From Desulfobacteraceae bacterium (GTDB lineage: Bacteria; Desulfobacterota; Desulfobacteria; Desulfobacterales; Desulfobacteraceae), in the NCBI GenBank assembly GCA_003354055.1, contig PIVQ01000034.1, positions 1 through 24,118 on the forward strand: a stretch of 24,118 nucleotides of DNA, given 5' to 3'. Positions 16,299-22,118 of this stretch are shown in pieces. Made by a program: the position numbers and the translations under genes. Under the pieces are notes generated by a model that worked only from the letters and a program-made list of their open reading frames with translations, had not been told where the DNA came from and ran no database searches. Numbering within the stretch: the first letter of the stretch is position 1; every line of letters begins with the position of its first letter.

Positions 16299-17603
16299 AT
16301 GGAAATCATAACCGTATCCTTTATTGCACTGGGCGTGCTTGTTCTGATGCTCAGTTTCGGTGTGCCCCTGCCTTTTTGCTTTGGGGGCGCACTAATGATT
16401 ATGGTCTTTGTGGGCGATGCCACCATGCACGGCACAATGGTCTGGGGATTCAGCCAGCTTGCCAATCCTGTCCTCCTCTGCATTCCTTTGTTTGTCTTTG
16501 CCGGAACCCTAATGAGTGAGAGCGGTATTGCGGCAAGCCTACTTAGTTTTGTCAATGTCTTTGTGGGACGGTTACGCGGTGGCCTGGGCGTGGTTGCAAC
16601 CGTCAGCTGTTCTTTGATTGGTGCAATTTCGGGCAGCGGACTCACCGGTGTGGCTGCCACAGGTCCTATTCTTATTCCTGAGATGGCATCAAAGGGTTAT
16701 CCCAGAGGTTATGCCACCGCCTTGGTGGCCAACTCTTCCATTTTAGGTCTTTTGATTCCCCCCAGCGTCACAATGATTATTTACGGCTGGGTCACGGATA
16801 CCTCCATCCTGGCTTGTTTTCTTGCCACCATGGGTCCCGGGCTTTTGATCACCTGTCTTTTCTCAGCTGTCAATTTGGTGTTGGCCCGTAAATTCCCTCT
16901 GGAAATGGATCCGCCAATGCCTACCAAACAACTGGTCCGGGAGGGGGTGTCCCTTACAGGCCGGGCCATTCCCGCCCTTATCATGCCCCTGATTATTCTG
17001 GGCGGTATCTACGGTGGTATCATGACTCCCACGGAAGCCGCCGCCGTTGCCGTTATCTATGCCGTGCCAGTAGGCGTCATGATCTATAAGGGTCTGACAC
17101 TGAGTAGTTTTATCACTGCAGCTAAAAGTTCCGCCACGGCAGTGGGTGCCATCATGATCATGATTGTGTTCAGTCTGATTCTCAGCCAGATCTTTGTCAT
17201 GGAAGAGGTTCCCCAGGCTCTGGTTGAAGGAGTGTTCCAGATCACCGAGAACAAAGTTATCCTGCTCATTCTGATCAATTTCCTCCTGTTCTTTGTGGGT
17301 ATGATCGTCAACGATGTCACAGCCATTATCCTACTGGCCCCGTTGCTGCTTCCTCTGATGCAGGCCATAGGTGTAACTCCGATTCAGTTTGCCGCCATCA
17401 TGGGTGTGAATACGGCCATGGGCGGGGTAACCCCTCCCTATGCAAGTATCCTTTACCTGAGTATGCGGATCGGAAAAGTAGAGTTTTCGGAGGTCATCCG
17501 TCCGGCCATGACTCTCATCCTCTTCGGATATGTGCCGGTGGTTTTCCTGACGTCCTTGTGGCCGAACTTATCATTGTATTTTCCGCGGTTGTTTGGATAT
17601 TAA
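16299..17603 (+). CDS. dctM: TRAP transporter large permease (DctM family)
   Basis: 434 residues, typical for DctM, with about twelve membrane helices spread along the whole length. Recognisable family stretches include FVFAGTLMSESGIAASLL, SGSGLTGVAATGPILIPEM, LIPPSVTMIIYGWVTDTSI, GGIYGGIMTPTEAAAVAVIY and GVNTAMGGVTPPYASILYL. The DctM subunit forms the sodium-driven transport path for a carboxylate-bearing solute handed over by DctP. AAAGGA precedes the ATG and overlaps the end of dctQ. Nothing in the sequence is unusual for the family. Confidence 0.95.
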   Translation: MEIITVSFIALGVLVLMLSFGVPLPFCFGGALMIMVFVGDATMHGTMVWGFSQLANPVLLCIPLFVFAGTLMSESGIAASLLSFVNVFVGRLRGGLGVVATVSCSLIGAISGSGLTGVAATGPILIPEMASKGYPRGYATALVANSSILGLLIPPSVTMIIYGWVTDTSILACFLATMGPGLLITCLFSAVNLVLARKFPLEMDPPMPTKQLVREGVSLTGRAIPALIMPLIILGGIYGGIMTPTEAAAVAVIYAVPVGVMIYKGLTLSSFITAAKSSATAVGAIMIMIVFSLILSQIFVMEEVPQALVEGVFQITENKVILLILINFLLFFVGMIVNDVTAIILLAPLLLPLMQAIGVTPIQFAAIMGVNTAMGGVTPPYASILYLSMRIGKVEFSEVIRPAMTLILFGYVPVVFLTSLWPNLSLYFPRLFGY

Positions 17604-17646
17604 ATTATAATTTTTTGAATATTAACCCCTAAAAAAGGAGTACCTG

Positions 17647-18645
17647 ATGAAACGCAAGTTTTACTGCAGTTTGGTTGTAATGATCGGCTGTTTAAGTCTG
17701 ATGGCAGGCAGTGTCTATGCCCGCGCCTGGAAGATTTCACATGTAAGACCTCAAGGAACGGCTATTGACAATGATCTTCGCTGGTTTTCCGATGCTTTAA
17801 AAGAAGCGTCTGGTGGGAAAATGAAGACAAAGATTTATCCGGCAAATGCACTGGGTGATTACACCGTAGTTCAGGAACGGGTCAGCTTAGGTGCTGTGGA
17901 TATGGCCTGCCAACCGCCTGGGCCTGCTGTGGATAAAAGGTTTCAGCTGGTCTATTTTCCCTATATGCTCAAAAACTATGCCCAGGCTGAAAAAAATTAT
18001 AAAGTTGGGGCCCCATTAAGGGAAACCGTGGCCAAGCTTTATGCAGAACAGGACATCCAGCTTTTGGCAGCCTGGCCGGTTTATTTTGGCGGAATCGCAC
18101 TGAATACCAAGCCTGTAAATCCCGGTGATCCTGATGCAGCCAAGGGTATTAAGCTCAGGGTCCCTCCCATGAAAACTTTTCAGATGCTTGCTGACACAAC
18201 CGGATACCTTGGAACACCCATCCCCTTTTCCGATGCCTTTACAGCGGTACAGACCGGCGTTGTTGACGGTGTTATCGGTTCCGGTGCCGAAGGATACTAC
18301 TCCTCTTTCAGGGATGTCACCAAATTTTATATCCCTGCCAATACTCATTTTGAGGTCTGGTACTTTATCATGAATAAACCAATGTATGATAAATTGCCTG
18401 AAGCCCGCAAAAAATCGTTGATGAAGGTGGCTGCAGAATTCGAAAATCGTCGCTGGAATGCTGTTGAAGCAGATCAAAAGGCGAATGAGCAGCGACTGGC
18501 TGATTTCGGAGCCCAGATCGTACCCATCTCCGACAGTGAGATCGATGCCATCGCCAAAAAGGTTCAGGCCCAAGTCTGGCCTGAAATAATTAAAGATGTG
18601 GGAGAGGACTGGGGAAACAACGTCTTGAAAAATCTTATTGAATAA
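17647..18645 (+). CDS. dctP: TRAP transporter periplasmic substrate-binding protein (DctP family)
   Basis: 332 residues with a Sec signal peptide (MKRKFYCSLVVMIGCLSLMA, cleaved near VYARA). The mature part shows the DctP pattern: LRWFSDALKEASGGKMKTKI, IYPANALGDYTVVQERVSLG, the conserved Arg171 in GIKLRVPPMKTFQML that salt-bridges a substrate carboxylate, and FTAVQTGVVDGVIGSG. It sets the specificity of the DctQM importer. Given the co-transcribed dehydrogenase and RidA, the ligand is probably an amino acid, imino acid or opine. AAAGGAG precedes the ATG; 43 bp separate it from dctM. A strong terminator follows the stop. Confidence 0.93.
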   Translation: MKRKFYCSLVVMIGCLSLMAGSVYARAWKISHVRPQGTAIDNDLRWFSDALKEASGGKMKTKIYPANALGDYTVVQERVSLGAVDMACQPPGPAVDKRFQLVYFPYMLKNYAQAEKNYKVGAPLRETVAKLYAEQDIQLLAAWPVYFGGIALNTKPVNPGDPDAAKGIKLRVPPMKTFQMLADTTGYLGTPIPFSDAFTAVQTGVVDGVIGSGAEGYYSSFRDVTKFYIPANTHFEVWYFIMNKPMYDKLPEARKKSLMKVAAEFENRRWNAVEADQKANEQRLADFGAQIVPISDSEIDAIAKKVQAQVWPEIIKDVGEDWGNNVLKNLIE

Positions 18646-18676
18646 TTTTTGATATAAGCTTTTTTTTCAAAAAGCG

Positions 18677-18711
18677 AGGGAGCTGTTTTCAAATCCGGAA
18701 AGCAGCTCCCT
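18677..18711 (+). terminator. Intrinsic terminator of the dehydrogenase/TRAP operon
   Basis: Arms 18677-18690 and 18698-18711 pair over 14 bp with one wobble around a 7-base loop, followed directly by TTTTGTTTG. It lies about 31 bases after the dctP stop. This is a textbook rho-independent terminator. Confidence 0.92.
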
Positions 18712-18822
18712 TTTTGTTTGTACGATTTAAACCGCTCTGGGAGCAAAAATCCATGGCACAGAGACAATACACATGAACGACAATTGTTTCGGGTTCGGGA
18801 AAGAAAATGGATGTCGACCGCC

Positions 18823-18908
18823 GGTCCGGGTAGGGCACCCGGCCTGATCGATCAATTTTTAAACAGCCAAAAATTGCGATCTGATGGCTCGGGTACCCTA
18901 CCCGGACC
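18823..18908. repeat. 86-base imperfect palindrome, possible mobile hairpin element or structured RNA
   Basis: The left arm (from 18823) and right arm (to 18908) pair almost completely. There are 13 uninterrupted pairs (GGTCCGGGTAGGG with CCCTACCCGGACC), one C-A mismatch, five pairs, a one-base bulge and three pairs. Then, after a small internal loop, come five pairs (GATCG), a two-base bulge, eight pairs (CAATTTTT with AAAAATTG) and an 8-base loop. In total about 34 bp are paired. It is not followed by a T-run, so it is not a simple terminator, and the operon already has one upstream. The stem is GC-rich outside and AT-rich near the tip. Confidence 0.75.
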
Positions 18909-18970
18909 TAACCGGCAAACCAACTGCTTTAGTCCATTTAGGGGGGAGTACATAGAAGAATAGGAGATTG

Positions 18971-19069
18971 ATGGATATTTCCCATAGTTTGCATGTCCGG
19001 AGGACTAAGCAGCGGTGGGGCGAGGGGTATGTGCGATTGCGTCAGATATCAGAAACTCATGAAAATTGA
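18971..19069 (+). CDS. Possible 32-residue basic micro-protein
   Basis: A short frame begins with ATG behind a good AGGAG ribosome binding site (6-base spacing) and encodes MDISHSLHVRRTKQRWGEGY and 12 further residues before TGA. It is strongly basic in its first half (RRTKQRW). It starts 62 bases after the end of the palindrome and lies between the TRAP operon terminator and the convergent toxin gene. I do not recognise it. It may be a true small protein, a remnant of a mobile gene, or chance; the only support is the ribosome binding site. The rest of 18712-19126 holds nothing else that I can recognise. Confidence 0.25.
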   Translation: MDISHSLHVRRTKQRWGEGYVRLRQISETHEN

Positions 19070-19126
19070 AAAAATTCAGATCGTGTTGTTAATATGGTGA
19101 AATTCTATAAGGCAATGAATACGAAG

Positions 19127-19480
19127 TCAGCGGCCAGGAAAATCCATAATCAGTTTCATGCCTTCATAAACCTGTTCAAGCCTTTCTTTTGAGAGGGTAC
19201 CGATTATTTCCGTCAGGCTTCGTTTATCAACGGTTTTTATCTGTGTCATGTTGATGACAGAAGGCTTGGGAAGATTGGCCTCCCCCTTGTGAAGTCTCAC
19301 GTTGCCCGGCAACTCACCGAATTTTAAAGTTGAGGTGATTGCAATGACAATGACGGTATTCAATTTGCTGTCGTTGAGCAGGTCATTCTGTATCACAAGG
19401 CCCGGGCGTTTTCCCATGGGTTCAGAGCCTTTGGCCGGGGAAAAATTTACCCAATACACGGATCCTTTTCTGATTACCAT
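19127..19480 (-). CDS. mazF: MazF/PemK-family endoribonuclease toxin
   Basis: 117 residues, normal MazF length. The SH3-like fold is evident from IRKGSVYWVNFSPAKGSEPM, GKRPGLVIQND, NTVIVIAITSTLKFGELPGN and PSVINMTQIKTVDKRSL. The likely catalytic pair is Arg25 (in KRPGLVI) and Thr49 (in AITS), matching the positions known in B. subtilis MazF. MazF enzymes cut mRNA at short specific sequences when freed from antitoxin. The gene overlaps the antitoxin gene by 7 bases (ATGGTAA), the usual coupled arrangement. It appears intact. Confidence 0.93.
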   Translation of the reverse strand: MVIRKGSVYWVNFSPAKGSEPMGKRPGLVIQNDLLNDSKLNTVIVIAITSTLKFGELPGNVRLHKGEANLPKPSVINMTQIKTVDKRSLTEIIGTLSKERLEQVYEGMKLIMDFPGR

Positions 19481-19728
19481 TCCTGGCCCTCTTCAGTGCC
19501 TGCCGCCTCAAGTCCGTGGGTCCAGTTAATCTGTTCTTTTTGGATGGCTTCATCTGAGAACACTCGGTTATAAGCATCTTGGACCTGTTTTTTCTTCTCT
19601 TCTATGACTTTTTCCTTAAGAACAGCAGCAATAAACTTGCTTCTTGAAAGCTGTTTTTGTTTGCTGATTTCGTTCACGGTTGCCACTAAATCTTTTGGTA
19701 TGGTAATTGTTATTTTTTTGGTAAGCAT
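19474..19728 (-). CDS. Ribbon-helix-helix antitoxin paired with MazF
   Basis: 84 residues. The N-terminus KKITITIPKDLVATVNEISK continues into KQLSRSKFIAAVLKE and is a classic ribbon-helix-helix DNA-binding domain (strand about 4-10, two helices to about 40). A charged, probably flexible C-terminal tail (VIEEKKKQVQDAYNRVF onward, ending in a Glu/Gly-rich stretch) would wrap the toxin. It should neutralise MazF and repress the shared promoter. AAGGA precedes the ATG. A good promoter and an inverted repeat lie directly upstream. It is MazE-like by function rather than by AbrB fold. Confidence 0.9.
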   Translation of the reverse strand: MLTKKITITIPKDLVATVNEISKQKQLSRSKFIAAVLKEKVIEEKKKQVQDAYNRVFSDEAIQKEQINWTHGLEAAGTEEGQEW

Positions 19729-19732
19729 AAAT

Positions 19733-19760
19733 TATATTCCTTAATTATATGATGAATATA
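19733..19760. promoter_or_regulatory. Inverted repeat, candidate antitoxin operator
   Basis: TATATTC at 19733-19739 and GAATATA at 19754-19760 are perfect 7-bp inverted copies with 14 bp between. They lie between the antitoxin start codon and its -10 element, a fitting place for autorepression by a ribbon-helix-helix dimer pair. Confidence 0.45.
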
Positions 19761-19788
19761 GAATACTCATTGATAATCTTGATGTCAA
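19760..19788 (-). promoter_or_regulatory. Promoter of the toxin-antitoxin operon
   Basis: On the minus strand a perfect TTGACA (19788-19783) and TATTCT (19765-19760, 4 of 6) are 17 bp apart. The predicted transcript begins about 25 bases before the antitoxin ATG, overlapping the inverted repeat. A weaker plus-strand pair, TTGATG (19779-19784) and CATACT (19802-19807), also 17 bp apart, overlaps the same -35 and would read toward the small ORF at 19844. Confidence 0.6.
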
Positions 19789-19843
19789 TCATCTTTTCAT
19801 CCATACTCTGTCGGTGAATCAAAGATAAAGATACGAAGATAAA

Positions 19844-19915
19844 ATGAAACTTCTTAAAGGCTTGGCTTTTGTTGTGCTGGTGCTGTGTCATCCGGTTTTG
19901 GCAGGCGGACATTAA
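19844..19915 (+). CDS. 23-residue ORF resembling a bare Sec signal peptide
   Basis: The frame encodes MKLLKGLAFVVLVLCHPVLA plus GGH and then stops with TAA. It has all parts of a Sec signal peptide (basic start, 13-residue hydrophobic core, VLA cleavage site) but no mature protein. The ribosome binding site is weak (GAAG). It lies 117 bp before the signal-peptide-bearing solute-binding protein gene. It may be the stub of a deleted secreted protein, a small membrane peptide, or a leader peptide. A 7-bp inverted repeat (CCGCTAA 19917-19923, TTAGCGG 19942-19948) follows the stop directly. Confidence 0.35.
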   Translation: MKLLKGLAFVVLVLCHPVLAGGH

Positions 19916-19967
19916 TCCGCTAAGGCTCGGATTCTGTTTTTTTAGCGGCCGTAATAATAAAAATCAT

Positions 19968-19996
19968 TTGCCTAAAATAGCTTTCGGACCTATCTT
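19968..19996 (+). promoter_or_regulatory. Candidate promoter for the solute-binding protein / sbcDC unit
   Basis: TTGCCT (19968-19973) and TATCTT (19991-19996), each matching 4 of 6 consensus bases, are 17 bp apart. The predicted leader is about 30 bases. The match is only moderate. Confidence 0.35.
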
Positions 19997-20032
19997 AAAA
20001 GGTCAATATCAACTTCTATAAATAGACACGTT

Positions 20033-20821
20033 ATGAGATTAAAATATATTCAATTTATTGCAGTGCTCATCGGTCTGCTCTTTACTCTTCCGGGCCAGTC
20101 CGTTGCAGATCATATTTTCGGAGGGAAAGTCAGCATTAGGCTGTCAACGATTTCAGAGTTCAAACCCTTTATCTGGAGTGATGAAACAGGTACCCATGGC
20201 ATTGATTATGATATTGTCAAGGAGATGTGCCGGCGACTGGATCTGCATTGCCATGTGGAATTTCATCCCTGGAAGCGGGTGCTGGCAAGGATTGAGGACG
20301 GCAGTTCCGCCGGCGGGTTTTCAGGATTCAAAACCCCGGAACGTGAGGCATACGCAGATTTTTTATCCCTTCCCCTCCACTACTCCACATATAGTGTTTT
20401 TGTGAAAAAAGGAGAGGGATTTGAGTTTAATTCCATTGAGGATTTATATGGGAAAACCATCGGAGTCATGCGGGGGTTTAAAATTAATCCGGAGTTCCAT
20501 GAGGCAGTTGCCAGGGGCAGGATCAATATTCAGGAAGTTAATTCCACTGAACAGAATATCAAACTTCTGTCCTCCGGCCGTATTGATGCCATTGCCGCCA
20601 ATTACCACAAGATGCGGATGAAGGTGGTGGAATTGGGTATCACAGGCAAGATGATTGATTTGCCCATCCCAATTACCCCGCCCCGCCCCTCCTATCTCAT
20701 GATTTCCAAAAAATGGATCATACCTTATAAGCAAGATCTTCTTAAACAGATGGACGCGACCCTGAAAACCATGTATGAAGACGGTAACATAGACAAAATC
20801 AACTCAATCTATCTGGACTGA
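20033..20821 (+). CDS. Periplasmic solute-binding protein, family 3 (amino-acid-binding type)
   Basis: 262 residues with a Sec signal peptide (MRLKYIQFIAVLIGLLFTLP, cleaved near VADH). The mature chain is an SBP_bac_3 domain: FKPFIWSDETGTHGIDYDIV, VEFHPWKRVLARIEDGSSAG, FKTPEREAYADFLSLPLHYS, EDLYGKTIGVMRGF and IKLLSSGRIDAIAANYHKM. Family members bind polar amino acids or similar solutes, either for ABC import or as sensory partners. No ABC permease or ATPase is encoded beside it, so it is an orphan receptor here. No clear ribosome binding site precedes the ATG, although the signal peptide fixes the start. Its TGA ends one base before the sbcD ATG, which suggests shared transcription with an unrelated DNA repair pair. 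Confidence 0.88.
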   Translation: MRLKYIQFIAVLIGLLFTLPGQSVADHIFGGKVSIRLSTISEFKPFIWSDETGTHGIDYDIVKEMCRRLDLHCHVEFHPWKRVLARIEDGSSAGGFSGFKTPEREAYADFLSLPLHYSTYSVFVKKGEGFEFNSIEDLYGKTIGVMRGFKINPEFHEAVARGRINIQEVNSTEQNIKLLSSGRIDAIAANYHKMRMKVVELGITGKMIDLPIPITPPRPSYLMISKKWIIPYKQDLLKQMDATLKTMYEDGNIDKINSIYLD

Positions 20822-20822
20822 T

Positions 20823-22118
20823 ATGCGAATAATCCATACCTCGGACTGGCATCTTGGCCAGCATTTCATGGGTAAAACCAGGACTGAAGAACACAGGGCC
20901 TTTCTTGATTGGCTTCTGGAGCTGATAGATACCCAGAAGGCAGATGCTCTGGTGGTGGCCGGTGACGTTTTTGATACCGGAACTCCTCCCTCCTACGCCC
21001 GGACTCTGTACAATGAGTTTATCGTATCCCTGCAGAACAGCGGATGCAGCCAGACCCTTATTCTCGGCGGCAACCATGATTCCGATGCTACGTTAAACGA
21101 GGCCCGGGCTATCCTGGCCTGCCTGAATACAAGGGTGACCGCCGGGATATCGGAAGATCCCAAGGATCATGTACAGGTGCTGAACGATCATCAGGGCAAT
21201 CCCGGCCTCATTGTCTGCGCCGTGCCCTTTATCCGGCCGAGAGATATTATCAAAAGTCTCGGTGGGCAGTCGGGAAAGGAAAAGCAGATAGCCATGGGTC
21301 AGGCGATCCGGGAATTTTATATCCGGGTGTTTGACGCGGCCAAAGTAGAACAGGCAAGACTTGCCAAAAGCGACTCCTGCAGGGAGCTTCCCATCATGGC
21401 CACAGGACATCTCACCGTCGTTGGCGGCAAAAGTTCGGAATCTGTGAGAGATATTTATATCGGCTCTCTGGATGCCTTTCCCGCATCGGGGTTTCCTGCT
21501 GCCGATTATGTGGCCCTGGGACATCTTCACAGGAGCCAGCAGATCAAAAATCAGGATCATATCCGATATTCAGGATCCCCCATCCCCTTAAGTTTTGATG
21601 AAGGTCACCTGGAAAAGCAGGTGCTTGTGGTTGATTTCAAGGACGGATCCCTGACCGGGATCACCTCCGTTCCCATACCCTGTTTCAGACGTCTGGTATG
21701 CCTTAAGGGCAATCTGGAAAAAATTGAGGCGGGCATCAGGGAACTGGCCGGGGATTTATCCGGCAATCCGGCCGGCATTCCACCCCTCTGGCTGGAGGTG
21801 GAGGTCGCAGCAGATGATTATCTGACAGATCTTCAGGACCGGATCCAGGCCATGATTGAAAATGAGACTCAGGGTAGAGAAGATGATCCGCCTTTACTTG
21901 AGTTGCTCCGGGTGCGGCGCAAGAGGAAAACGCAGTTGTCCGGCCTGGTACCTGAGAAGAGGGAGCGTCTGGAAGAGCTGACACCCAAAGAGGTGTTTTC
22001 CCGGCGGCTTGCGCAGGAAGAGTTGGATGGGGACCAGGCTCAAGTGTTGAATACCCTGTTTGACCAGATTCTGGATCAGGTTCAGGACCAAAATCCGGCC
22101 CGGGAGGAAATCAATTGA
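20823..22118 (+). CDS. sbcD: SbcD, nuclease subunit of the SbcCD (Mre11-Rad50-like) complex
   Basis: 431 residues, slightly longer than E. coli SbcD (400). The metallophosphoesterase motifs are all present: D8 and H10 in [12 protein letters not shown]48 in [13 protein letters not shown]84 and H85 in LGGNHDS, then ATGHLTV and [11 protein letters not shown]. The C-terminal capping part (after about 290) ends with a Gln/Asp-rich stretch. With SbcC it opens DNA hairpins and trims blocked ends through ATP-dependent nuclease activity. The start lies one base after the solute-binding protein gene. The TGA overlaps the sbcC TTG start by four bases. Confidence 0.96.
   Translation: MRIIHTSDWHLGQHFMGKTRTEEHRAFLDWLLELIDTQKADALVVAGDVFDTGTPPSYARTLYNEFIVSLQNSGCSQTLILGGNHDSDATLNEARAILACLNTRVTAGISEDPKDHVQVLNDHQGNPGLIVCAVPFIRPRDIIKSLGGQSGKEKQIAMGQAIREFYIRVFDAAKVEQARLAKSDSCRELPIMATGHLTVVGGKSSESVRDIYIGSLDAFPASGFPAADYVALGHLHRSQQIKNQDHIRYSGSPIPLSFDEGHLEKQVLVVDFKDGSLTGITSVPIPCFRRLVCLKGNLEKIEAGIRELAGDLSGNPAGIPPLWLEVEVAADDYLTDLQDRIQAMIENETQGREDDPPLLELLRVRRKRKTQLSGLVPEKRERLEELTPKEVFSRRLAQEELDGDQAQVLNTLFDQILDQVQDQNPAREEIN

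Noticed and set aside
18823..18908. Integron attC site
   Set aside because: ACCTAAC occurs next to the right arm and fits the R'' pattern RYYYAAC, but it is at the wrong end for that orientation and no matching GTTRRRY core is at the other end. No integrase or cassette array is present.
18718..18963. 81-codon plus-strand ORF spanning the palindrome
   Set aside because: It runs straight through the hairpin arms, has no ribosome binding site and a composition unlike the real genes; treated as chance.
18823..19126. Retron or group II intron ncRNA
   Set aside because: The long hairpin recalls a retron msd, and GTGCG appears at 19030, but no reverse transcriptase frame is present on either strand and the rest of the required folds are not visible.
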